A DNA stretch of 64,000 nt from Paramisgurnus dabryanus (Eukaryota > Chordata > Actinopteri > Cypriniformes > Cobitidae), in assembly GCF_030506205.2 (NCBI RefSeq), contig NC_133340.1, forward strand, positions 21,834,636-21,898,635, given 5' to 3'. A model generated the notes under the pieces. The model ran no database searches, was not told where the DNA came from, and was given only the letters and a program-made list of their open reading frames with translations. A program made the position numbers and the translations under genes. Below, in pieces: positions 48,759 to 59,105 of the stretch. How positions within the stretch are numbered: the first letter of the stretch is position 1; each line of letters begins with the position of its first letter.

Positions 48759-49133
48759 TAGGGCTGGGGGTTTTTGACCTAAATTTGTATCTCGTAAATT
48801 GTGTGATGAATTGAGTTATACAACAACTATCTCAATACTAAATGTTTACATGCAAGTTAAAGCCCTTATGCGATATGTCACAATTACGTTTACTGAAACA
48901 GTCATTGTCTAATAAAACTAAAATTTAAAGACAGGGTTTTCCTCCCTATTTGAAAATATACACAGCTGTACAACATGCAAGCTAGTTGGAAAGCTTACGT
49001 CTGTCCTGTGTACATTTTTAGTAGAGCATCTCTTGAAAATAAGGGTCATATCAGACCATAACAATATAGATGGTATGCCGCTGGGGAAAAAATACTGATA
49101 TATTCGCAAAACTTGATATACCGCCCAGCCCTA
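48759..49133. mobile_element. hAT-like MITE with 8-bp TSD
   Basis: The ends tagggctggg and cccagcccta are perfect inverted repeats. They are flanked by ctttgtag (48751-48758) and ctttgttg (49134-49141), an 8-base duplication with one mismatch, as expected for a hAT-family insertion. The 375-bp body has no frame. Confidence 0.7.
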
Positions 49134-50476
49134 CTTTGTTGTGACAATAACCCTAATTGTAAACTACAGTGAATTTAAGAGTTTTAGCCTATTGACGATA
49201 CGCAAGAATAAAGAAGAAAATTAAAGCAATGCATTCCTTTTTTTAGGGCTTTTTTTCATTTGATAAACAAACTAAAAGACCAATGAGAATGCTGCTACAC
49301 AATCCAACCAATGTTAAACACAAATTTAAAAATGACCTCAGAACAGAACTTTCATCGAGTAAAGAAAACTGTTGGGGCATTAAAATGAATGATTTCCATA
49401 AAATTATTGGTAACACAACTAATAAGGTTGTATTTGTTAACATTGGTTATTGCATTAGATAGAATGAATTAAAAATAAATAATAGTTCTACAGCATTTAT
49501 TAATCTTTGTTCATGTTTATATCGGCATTTACTAATACATTTTTAAATCAACCATCGTAACTGTTAACATTAATAAAGGCATCATTAATAACTGCATTGA
49601 CATGAATACATGCTGAAAAACTATTGTTAATTGTTATTTCAAGTTAATTGAAGCATACTTACTAAATGGTAACTAATACAACCTTATTGTAGAGTGTTAC
49701 CAAATTATTTACTAATTATTTTATTATGATGGTATATAAAAATTCTGTCAGATTAACCAACCATAATAATTAATGCAAGTGAAACATTATCATACAGTTG
49801 CTACAGCACAGTATTAGGGCAAAATAAAGATATTACTTTTCCTTTTAATAACATACCATAATATTACTTTTTCACCCTCTGAGGTGCAAAGCAACAAGTC
49901 AATACACACTTTTTGTGTACTCGACAATATTTATGAATAAAACATACAGTTTGTCATAGAGTCATATATTTATTTACTCACTTTAATAACAGCTGTCAGG
50001 AAACGAAAGGCCCATATACACTGATGTTGATCTACTTTAACTATATATTCTTGTAGTAGAAATTAATGTATCCTAAACTATTTCCAACACTGACTAAATC
50101 TAGATTCAATCTGAGTGGCTGACATTTAGTCTAAACGGAAGACTCGAATTGTTTTTTAATGTTTACATGACGGCTAGCAGTTAGCCAGCCTGTCTAGCTG
50201 ATACCCAAAATCCCACAGGTTAACACGAACAGTTAAATTACAACAACAGAGTTTAACCGCGTCAAATTAAGGCACTTCTTTCTTAATAATGACAAAAGCT
50301 GCCACAAATTCATTGTTATTGCGTATACAAATGATTTAAAATAGCAAACTCAGCCAGCTAGCATGCTCTAAATAGCATCGGAGTCCATTGGTTTACATGG
50401 GCGATGCTAGCGAGCTAACGTTAGCCGACTAACGGCTAACGGCTGGTTCTCGCGCAGCTGTCAGTCATCATCCTAC

Positions 50477-50670
50477 CTCACGAGTCCGGAATGATGTGTC
50501 CCATCTCCTTAAAAACATACATCCCAATGGCGACCAGCATCAGTCACATATAAACGCACACACGCGTATATAAATACACACAGTCTGTTAGATCCCTCTT
50601 TCTGTCTATGGATCTGTGTGTATGTATGTGTGTATCCTGTTCTTGTTCCTAGTTACCCAGCATGCATCAT
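50477..50670 (-). promoter_or_regulatory. aftph: aftph promoter and noncoding first exon
   Basis: A donor (cgtgag|gtagga) ends a 5' exon at 50477. Upstream on the minus strand is a ZNF143/Staf-like site, ttacccagcatgcatca as read on plus at 50653-50669. It probably lies near the start site, as at many TATA-less vertebrate promoters. The exact exon start is not known. Confidence 0.5.
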
Positions 50671-51239
50671 GGTCTGTGGTGTGGCACTACTGTATTCTCA
50701 TGTTAATTGGATGAAGTTGAATTAGCTTGAAATCTATACAGAGATAAAGCAAATCCAGTTTTACATACTGTTATTATGCAACATAAGTAGAACTAAATTA
50801 TAAATACATTATTACGATCTCACCGTAGTCTATACAATAAAACTTGAAATAGATGGGATAGAGGAAAAACAAAAATGTTGATACTTGACAAAGCCTTGCA
50901 TGAACATTTGAAAAGGTTTAAGTCTTTTAAAGCCCCCGTGAAATTAAAATTAAACTTTTTCCTTTTAGTAAATTTGTACATAAATTAGGCATAATAAGAA
51001 TAAATATAAATTGGTTTGGTCCAAAACACTGACAAAAGTCTCATACAGAAGATATAAGCATTCAAAACCTACCGCCTCAGGTTTCATTTTCTCTTAAAGA
51101 TCGGAAGGTGACCCTTATTTACCATATATACCCTCGCATTGGGCCCCCAATTTGCTAAATCCTCAACTGTGGATAATATTATTATGCCGCAATATTTAGT
51201 CTGTCTGGAACTAAGCTGAGTTAAACCACATCACTGTGT

Positions 51240-51795
51240 GACACTTCAATACATATGAACGGCTGCTACGCTAATACGATTTTGTTTTTCTCTCCCTGTC
51301 TCGTCCTCGACCCGAGGACGAGACAAACAGACCCAGTCCCGGTAGATGTGAAAGTCGGCACACCTCTGATCTACTGGCTGTCCTTCAACGTTATGCCCAG
51401 CTGATACCTGACCAACGATCACCGGCAGAACCGCTTAATCTCCGCTAAATCTCCATTTCCGTTCTCCCAAGGGTTTTTCCCTCCTAGGACTTATTTTTCC
51501 TCGGATAAAAGCCCGGGGTTTTTTTTTCTCCTAGGGGGTTTTTCACCCCGGGGAGGCAGCCTTTTTGGGCTTTACCTAGCTTCCTCTTCTATACGTTGCT
51601 TTAGTAATACGTGCAATTATAATATTGAGTCATAGCCGCAGCAAATTTAACTGCTCATGCTATCATGTATTCTGTTGTGCTATCTGTCGTTTTCTGTGCT
51701 TTTCACTGCTTCTATTTATGTAAAGCTGCTTTGAAACAATTGACTTTTGTGAAAAGCGCTATATAAATAAAATTGAATTGAATTGAATTGAAAAA
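51240..51795 (+). repeat. LINE-like 3' tail with (ttgaa)n
   Basis: It contains cgtcctcgacccgaggacga, a cttttttcctcgg/cctaggagg-rich low-complexity part, then taaagctgctttgaaaca and gaaaagcgctatataaataa, and ends in ttgaattgaattgaattg. The short tandem terminal repeat after such a tail is typical of non-LTR elements of the L2/CR1 type. The coding part is absent. Confidence 0.55.
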
Positions 51796-51932
51796 AGTTT
51801 GGCACATGTGTTAAAAAAGTTTAGAATTTTTATAACATCACCCTACACTTCAACTACTCATCAAATTTCTTGTCCAATCAAATGCTTTTTAGATGCTAAA
51901 GCGTCCCACCCTTAACATTTTGTTACAGTATT

Positions 51933-52352
51933 GCTGCGTCCGAAACCGCCTACTACATACTATAGTACGCGAAAAGCAGTAGGCGAGGCGAGTAGTATGT
52001 CCGAATACATAGTATTCGAAAAACAGTATGCGAAAAGTACCCGGATGACCTACTACTTCCGGTTAGATTTTGCAGTGTGCATACGATGGACGCTTCACTA
52101 TCCCATGATGCCCCGGACGAGGAGTTATCCAACGAAGAAGAAGAGGCACGCGGCTGTTTTCGCGCTGAAATGACATGACGTGATGACGACGTATGTCACG
52201 TGATGTAGCAACATGGCGGAATGTAGTACGTCCGAATCTCATTCATACTACCCGGATTCATACTATACAGTACCTACTGTTTTAACGCCAAGTAAGTAGG
52301 TACTTCATCTAATTCAGTACCTACTATACAGTATGCGGTTTCGGACGCAGCC
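51933..52352. mobile_element. TIR element, 'gctgcgtccgaaaccgc' ends
   Basis: The left end gctgcgtccgaaaccgc is perfectly inverted at the right (gcggtttcggacgcag). Inner sequence repeats tactatagtacg, agtatgtccgaatac and cagtatgcg motifs in both directions. The 420-bp unit has no transposase. Confidence 0.8.
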
Positions 52353-52443
52353 TATGTCTTCGCTGGACTGTGCCATAACTGAAACGCTATTGGTTATTTT
52401 TTTTTAAAGGGGGAGGGTCTTCTCGATACCTCCATTGTTTCAG

Positions 52444-52682
52444 TTAAAGGTGGGGTGCATGATTTTTAAAAAAAAAAAACTTTGGAAAAGGGAGTCGGGC
52501 CAACTACCAAAACACACTTGTAGCCAAACAGCAGTAAGGGGCCTGTCTACTAACCGACACCTGCCTTGGTTGCGTATGTGTGGGGGCGGGTCTACCCCAA
52601 TTCTATTGGGATAGGGGCGTGTTTGTTTAGGTGATTTCAAATGTCAACATTGGCTTTCAGAGATCATGCACCCTGCCTTTAA
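52444..52682. mobile_element. MITE, 'taaaggtggggtgcatgat' ends
   Basis: The left end ttaaaggtggggtgcatgat and right end atcatgcaccctgccttta(a) are inverted repeats with two mismatches. TTAA-like sequence flanks both sides, which would fit a TTAA-type target, but the ends also begin that way, so this is unresolved. Confidence 0.75.
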
Positions 52683-53199
52683 ATTGACGTCACCACATCA
52701 AATAATGCTGCATTTCAATGCGCTTTTACGTTTAAATGTTGTATAGACCTTATGTACTTTACATTTTTAAGCTCTATACATCACTGAGATGTTGATAGAC
52801 CAAAGTTGACATATAATTCAAAATTCAACTTAAAAATAAAGCCATTTTATTTTGATTATTAAATATTTATAAACTAAAACATTTCAAAACAGTTCAACAG
52901 TGGTAGTATGTAAATATATTATAAATTATTTATATTTTGCTGTTATGTAGATGATGTGTAAATATCAATTATTTACATTTATATTTGCTTATTTTTGTAA
53001 ATTAAATTCAAATAGACTGCATGCGGAAAAAGCGCTCTATAACATCAGGAAGCAGAGTTAAGATAAGGAAACCAAAAGGAAAGCTGAGGGTGAGAGATAG
53101 AGAGTTAAAATGCACAATAGGTGGACATGTGTATCTTCTGGACATCATCTTAAATCAGTGAAGGGAAAGTTTCCATAACACTAGGAAGGAATAGCTCTT

Positions 53200-54081
53200 C
53201 TGTAATTTTAAATGGATCACCATGTTGAAATACAATGATGTACTGATGTGCGTTTTAAGAACATGCGATTACAACCAAATATATTTATTAAATCCTTTAA
53301 CGATTCAAGAGTTATTAAATTGGAATATGTGTACACTTATTAAAGAGGTTGGCATTAAACACTGTGTGGTCAATGATAATAAATATACTCAAAAGATTCA
53401 AAGGTTTTTCTTCCTGAATTTATGCTGAATAACAACAGCCCCAAATATCTTCTTACATCATCACGCTTCTCTGTGTTTAACAAAACCAAACAGTAATGCA
53501 TTGTTTTCAAGGACAAGTGTTTAACAATAGTATCATAGATTTATAATAGATCACTATTAGTGTAATATCACTATACATATGCTTATATATAAACTTATTT
53601 AAATAAACTTTAAAACAATTTTCTCCTGAGAACATAGCTTTTCATTGCCTGATGGTACTCAAAACAAGACTGTACATTTTTTAATAAACTACTTTGATTG
53701 TAAACATTCGGTAGTCAGTCGATGTATGTCGATTTTGGTCAGCCCACCCAACCTATTTCTATATCCAGACTTTTTAATCATCATTGAAAGCAATGTTGAT
53801 TTGTACTGTAAAGAAGTAGAAATATTTTAGTACACTTTAATTTCATCGACTAAACTGCTAAAGACCGTTTTGACTCCCATAAAATGAATATGAGAAGACA
53901 TTGTGAAAGGTCTAAAAGAAGAAATCCATGCCAAACAAAACTACAGTATAATTCATTTGGTCTTTACAATTTAGATATTGTGCGAATCTGGAATGTTCAT
54001 AGAGTGGATTTGTGCATGGTCTTTAATGTTCAAGCCCAACAGGCTGGTGGGAAAGGTGGTTTTACATAGAGGTATCAGATT
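53200..54081 (-). other. lgalsl: probable lgalsl 3' UTR
   Basis: AT-rich sequence beyond the lgalsl stop. Minus-strand signals ATTAAA (53836-53841) and AATAAA (53284-53289) are candidates for polyadenylation, giving UTRs of about 0.25 or 0.8 kb. No other gene is seen. Confidence 0.45.
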
Positions 54082-57000
54082 TCAGTTCAGCTTGGTGATG
54101 GTCACACCGCCATTGATCTGTATGGTGTCAATGGCTGTAATCGGTGTCACGCGATGATAGAAGTCAAAGAGCTGGTGACCGTCTACGAACACACGAAAGC
54201 GGGTGTGCTCGCAATGGATCTCCATCTGCACAGACAAAGCAAACAGAAAGAAAACATGATATTAGGTCGTAAAAAGCAGCTTTATTGTGCTCAAATAGGA
54301 TGATGAAGATACAGACCCTAAAAGGCTGCCCTGCAATGAAGGGGAAATACGGTATCGACCTCTCCTCATCGCCCCAGGCATCAGAAACGCAGGCGTTGCG
54401 CAAAATATCCCGTTCGTCAAACCGTACGCACATATCTAGAGCCACGTCCCCACAACCGCAGGTCAGACTGATGTCAAAACTGACAGAGACAGAGAGAAGA
54501 TTTACAAACATGTTTTCAGCTTGTCATGTCAAAATGTTTGTAATGAGCACACATGTACGCCATCGTTAACTTTAGAACAAAATTTGTTGATAAGAAACAG
54601 CAATTTTATAGCAATACTAAAATAGTTAAAGGCACAATAAGTAATTTTCACCGCTATAGGTCACTAAAAAAAACAACGGGCACAATTTGATGACGTTAAT
54701 TAAGAGCGTGGAACAATGGGAAATGAAAAATGTATTTACCTTCAATGACTTAACACCGATTATGCTCGTAATAAACTCATAATGTGTGTGGTCATGTAAA
54801 AATTTTATTCTTTTTGGGAAAACGGTAATAAACAGCGTAAGCAAATAACAATCCGCACAGGTAGTTTTTTGCTCATAACCCAATTTTGTGTTGCACGTAA
54901 ACACCTAACCGACTTTTTTGCAGTTTTGTTCATGTGCGCACATCTTTAGCAGGACACAGCGGAGAATCAGAAAAATATGAATTTTACTTTAGAATATATG
55001 ACAAATTAAATTTTTTATTTGATGTAGATTAAACTAACCAACAGTATATAAAATGAATCAACCTTAAATATATACATACACAGAATAATATTAATACAAA
55101 ACATATCTTATAATACTAAAACAGTGACACAATTTATTTTTCTGCTAAATACACAATTTTATTTAATAAAGGTATTAATTGTTTATTTAAAAAATATCCA
55201 GCCATTATATTTAGCCATTACAGGCGCACAATGAATCTCTAGATAGCCTCGGCTGTAAAGGATTCATTCGTTCTATCCTTAGCAGCGCAGAAAAATAAGG
55301 ACGCATTTTGAGGCTTTATTTTAGACGTCTTTCAAACTGGGACGACCTTACTAGCCTTAATTCGCACAGTTGTGTCGCAATCGGTCGTAAGATACGTCCT
55401 CTGAAGGTCGCAGCCTTCAAATTGGGACCCAGCTTGTGGCGTCACTGCCTACAAGAAACCAGTTTTCTGCATAGCCGGTTTATTGATTTGCATGAAAACA
55501 GGTTTCTATAATAAGCAGATTTTTGATAGTTATCGGGTTATTCTTTGCATTTAAACGCAATCAATAGGAAGCGATCCAACAGGACTCACAAATTGGAAAA
55601 AGTTTTATTACTGTTAAACTATAATGTAACAACAGTGCGCTAGACATTACTACTTCCGTATACTTCCGCATGCAAATTTCTACTACTGCGCAGACCGATT
55701 GGTCCATAATATCAAACAATTGCGAGATCGTTGCGAAAGCAATACTCTTGCGATAGTTTGATGCCATACGCTGATTAATCTGTGCAGTGCCACATGAACT
55801 CAAACAAATCTATGGTTTCTATTTCAGCAAAAGCAGAAACCGAGTATAACGCGGACATGACGGCACTGACAAGTGACCCTATGAAGAGAAGTGGAATGTT
55901 TTAGGGCTGCACGATAAATCACATGCAATATCACAGGCATCTCGTCAGTAATGCCGGCTCCTTGATTAGTATTAAAACCGCCAACAGCTGCTTTCAGATG
56001 GCGCGGCATTAACTGCACAGAGCCGTAATTCCCTGGCAAGCTGGGCCATATCGCATACATATCACAGGCGAAACGTCCGCGATAATTAATGCAAAATTGC
56101 CCCGATTGTCAGTTAACTACGGCTCTGTAAATGCTGCTCCACTTGAAAGCAGCTGATGGCGATTTAATACTAATCAAGGACCCGGCATTACTGACGAGAT
56201 GCGCATGATATTGCATGCAATTTATCGTGCAGCCCTAGAATGTTTTATAAAACTGCAAAATTCTTTGGATTCATGCATTGTTAAAAACATTTGAGATTAC
56301 ATACATAGAAATGTGAGCTAGTCATTTTTGAATATTTTAATGCAAAAATCTTACATATTGTGCCTTTAATTTAAACAAAATGTTCAGAACAACTGCGTAC
56401 AAGAGCTCTGTGTGTAATTAAAATGTAAATGATCTTCTCTAACACTCTCATAACGCTCAGATTTCGATTTAATCAGCAGATCATCAGTTTAACCTCATGC
56501 TAAACGTACTACACAATCACTTACGCTACAGATTTGAAAAGAGATTTACAGGACATGATCAGGCTTTTACAATGAGGGTTGTGTTTTCAGGGCGTGTCCA
56601 TGCACCTGTACGAGCCCGTACAAGCGTGTGTGCGTTGACAATAACTACCTGTCCGGTTCCGGGTTCACGGAGCCCATGATGGTGATTTTCTTTCCAGACC
56701 GCAGTCCACCCCGTATGCCTCCACAGAACGGCACACCCTATCACACGGGACATTGAGTATCCACTGCGACATGGTGTACAGACTCAAATATATTTAAATC
56801 AAAACAATATAAAGAGTAAATGGGACATTACCAGTTTTTGTTGCTCATCTTTTTGGTGGGACATGTACTCAACTGAACTGCTCAGATTTCTGTCTCTCTG
56901 TGGAGGATAAAGTATAAACAGGACATACTGTAAAAAAGCAGCCATTTACGCAAAAAACATGCAAATCGTATGGAGACACAGAAGTTGAAGAGGAGTGCTG

Positions 57001-57834
57001 TGCCGTGGTGAAGGAAGTTTAAAACTATATGAAGCTTTTTGGGATGATATACATGATAAAAATATTTAAAAGGTTAGTTCAACCAAAATTAACATTTTCT
57101 CACACTTGCGTTATTCCATATTCATATGACAATGACATATTATGGCAAATATATTTAATCTGTTCCTCACACTATGCTATCAAAAACATCAGGGCCATCA
57201 CTGAAGGTCAACTGGTAAACAAAGGGTGCCGCCCTCAAAGCATATTTTTCTTGACACTATTGGGTATCCTCATAATTTCGCCCTGGCCCCATGAATTCTA
57301 GTGATTTCCCTTTTGGGAACGCATTATATTTTTGCACTTGGCAGACACTTTAATCCAAAGCAACTAACCGAGAATTACAAGCTATGCATTTTATTAGTAT
57401 GCAAGTACCCTGGGGATTGAACCCATGACCTTTGCTGATGAATGGGACTACTTTCATTCTATTGTCCTTGTGGGAGCTCAACATCCCAGTCCCCATTCAC
57501 CTCTGTTGTGTATGTTGACTCTTTAAAAAGTCCCCCGTGTTTAAATTATTAAGTTAGGTGAAAGGGACAATGGGCTTCATTAGACACTAGGATTAGTGTG
57601 AGTAAATCCTGACAGAATTGTATTTTTGGGGGGTCCACTGGTCCTTTAAATCTCCAGTCCGTGCAATGCTTTATTTCCTAGTACAATGACACTGCTGGTA
57701 TTTCCGTGTGCGAATGAATCAGGACAGCAAATTTTCTAATAGGAACAACTACTACAACCATTGAAAACACACACGTCACTCTTCTTTATGGAAATACTCA
57801 CAAGTTCTTGTCGGACTGCGCTTAACTCCGCCAT
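54082..57834 (-). CDS. lgalsl: galectin-related protein (lectin, galactoside-binding-like)
   Basis: Five coding exons on the minus strand: 57802-57834, 56832-56897, 56649-56737, 54317-54479, 54082-54225. Phases agree and encode 164 residues with one galectin domain (about 34-164). Identity rests on the C-terminal half (CEHTRFRVFVDGHQLFDFYH, then AIDTIQINGGVTITKLN), IPYFPF and PFCGGIRGGLRSGKK, all close to vertebrate LGALSL, and on its place beside aftph. LGALSL proteins lack a signal peptide and are thought not to bind lactose. Here Arg82, Asn91, Trp98, Glu101 and Arg103 of the galectin sugar site are kept, but the His and first Asn are Asp78 and Cys80. The N-terminus (MAELSAVRQEL) differs from the human one. 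Exon 3 has a weak pyrimidine tract at its acceptor, so that border is slightly less certain. A teleost a/b suffix cannot be set. Confidence 0.88.
54626..56369. mobile_element. 1.7-kb nested transposon in lgalsl intron 3
   Basis: The left end ttaaaggcacaataagtaa is inverted at the right (ttacatattgtgcctttaa). Between them lies a composite: AT-rich DNA, a 'ggtcgcagcctt' segment, and a complete hAT-like element at 55902-56237. It makes up most of the 2.2-kb intron between exons 3 and 4. Confidence 0.7.
55902..56237. mobile_element. hAT-like MITE with perfect 8-bp TSD
   Basis: The ends tagggctgcacgataaat and atttatcgtgcagcccta are perfect inverted repeats of 18 bases. The flanks gaatgttt (55894-55901) and gaatgttt (56238-56245) are a perfect 8-base duplication. 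Inner arms (gcagctgatggcgatt type) are shared with 25866-26120. Together these mark a hAT-superfamily non-autonomous insertion. Confidence 0.88.
57334..57436. repeat. SINE/LINE-tail fragment ('cttggcagacacttta')
   Basis: The text cttggcagacactttaatcc followed by caaagcaacta and ggggattgaacccatgacc belongs to a short repeat found very widely in fish genomes. It lies in lgalsl intron 1. Confidence 0.65.
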
Positions 57835-58020
57835 TTTACACAGTAATCACAATCTGATGTCCAGTCGCTGGGTTTGGGACGGGGTTCGGCTTCGGTTCGA
57901 ATAGAGTTGGCTGTGTTTTTAGCAGTCAGAAGATGAAAGGTGCGCAGCAGCGAAGGAATGACATGACACGTGAAACGCGACCAATCAGAACGCGCCCAAG
58001 TGTAAGTTTGGATTGTGACG
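57835..58020 (-). promoter_or_regulatory. lgalsl: lgalsl promoter region
   Basis: GC-richer sequence lies upstream of the lgalsl ATG. The start codon itself sits in a YY1-type context (aaaatggcgga). An inverted CCAAT (gaccaatcag on plus, 57979-57988) is about 150 bases upstream. No TATA box is apparent. Confidence 0.4.
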
Positions 58021-58049
58021 CACACAGATTGGGCGTGTTCGCCTTTACG

Positions 58050-58165
58050 TGGTGCTGCGCAGATCGAACGGCGTATGATATCAGAGTACCGCGAGAGCAC
58101 AGCGTTCGAATAGCTCTCGCGGTATTTATGTCATATGGCGTCCGGTCTGCGCAACGCTGTGTAAA
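58050..58165. repeat. about 40-bp-arm inverted repeat near lgalsl promoter
   Basis: The left arm runs from gcgcagatcgaacggcgtat to taccgcgagag, and the right arm is its imperfect inverse, from ctctcgcggtatttatgtca to gtctgcgc, around a loop of about 20 bases. The arms are CpG-rich. It may be a short element or a structured promoter module. Confidence 0.75.
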
Positions 58166-58340
58166 GTCGATCACGCCGTCATGGTTTAAAACTTTAATGA
58201 GCTTAATGACTTTATTCTTTGTTAATCCTGTTTGGACCCAGCGAAATTTTTTGGGAATTATTTTTACGTCACGGTGTAAGTAGAATCAGAAGCGCATGAC
58301 TTGTAACATGGAAAAAATATAACACGTAAAAAAAGAAAAA

Positions 58341-58545
58341 ATCTACCCTTACGAAAATTAACCATGGTTTTATTGTGGTAAAAGTGTAGTAACCATGGTT
58401 GTTTGGTGTATTGATTACTATCAGCAAAACCATGGTTTTACTACACTAACTATGGTTTAACTATGGTTTTTGAAAACCATGATTGTCAAAACCATGGTTA
58501 TTTTGTAGTTACTATGGTTTTACTACAGTAACCATGGTTTTTTTA
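58341..58545. repeat. 'accatggt' palindrome-rich repeat
   Basis: About ten copies of ccatggt, accatgg or their near variants (ctatggtt) are spaced by 10-40 bases, allowing a ladder of hairpins. No coding content. Confidence 0.75.
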
Positions 58546-58554
58546 ACTTTATAT

Positions 58555-58709
58555 AGCTGTCAAAAGATTAAAACGATATATATATACATACATAACATTT
58601 TTCATTTATATATACAAAATAATTACACACAGTGCACACATATTATGCAAAAACAAACTTTTATTTTGTATGCGATTATTTTGGTAATCGCTATTAATCT
58701 TTTGACAGC
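58555..58709. mobile_element. MITE, 'agctgtcaaaagatta' type, short copy
   Basis: The ends agctgtcaaaagattaa and ttaatcttttgacagc are inverted. It is a short, decayed member of the family of the adjacent element at 58775-59105. Confidence 0.75.
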
Positions 58710-58774
58710 CCTGATTTTATATTTATAATATATAGTACTTTATTTGTTAAGTTAAAGTAACATGAAAATATATT

Positions 58775-59105
58775 AGAGCTGTCAAAAGATTAATCGCAAT
58801 TAATCACATACAAAGGTTTGTTTGCGCATAATATACTTATGTGTGTGTATTGTGTGTAATTATCATCTATATATACACACATACATGTATACATTTAAGA
58901 AAAAAAATGTATGTATGTATTTTTTTATTTATATATAATATAAAATATATTAAAATTTAAATAAATATTTATATACATGTAAATGTTTCTTAAATACATA
59001 TATTCATGTGTGTGTGTATTTATATATACAAAATACTTACACACAATGCATAGAAATAGATTTTTTTTGTATGTGATTAATCGTGATTAATCTTTTGACA
59101 GCTCT
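58775..59105. mobile_element. MITE, 'agagctgtcaaaagattaat' type
   Basis: The ends agagctgtcaaaagattaat and attaatcttttgacagctct are perfect inverted repeats of 20 bases. The interior is a TG/AT-rich palindrome as in 14897-15238. Confidence 0.85.

Larger units (their letters stand above)
46539..50476 (-). other. aftph: aftph intron 1
   Basis: A 3.9-kb intron in the 5' UTR, between the noncoding first exon and the coding exon that starts at 46538. It contains the repeats at 47018-47515 and 48759-49133, a tail-like gaaaagcgctatacaaataa near 47537 and a 'gataccg' fragment near 47870. No hidden exon is recognised. Confidence 0.6.
50680..53200. other. aftph-lgalsl intergenic region
   Basis: No gene. 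From left to right it holds AT-rich unique DNA, a LINE-like tail (51240-51795) and two TIR elements (51933-52352 and 52444-52682). A region of weak aagcccccgtgaaatt repeat similarity lies near 50930. Confidence 0.55.

Noticed and set aside
58341..58545. CRISPR-like array
   Set aside because: The repeats are short palindromes of variable spacing in a vertebrate intergenic region, not identical repeats with uniform spacers.
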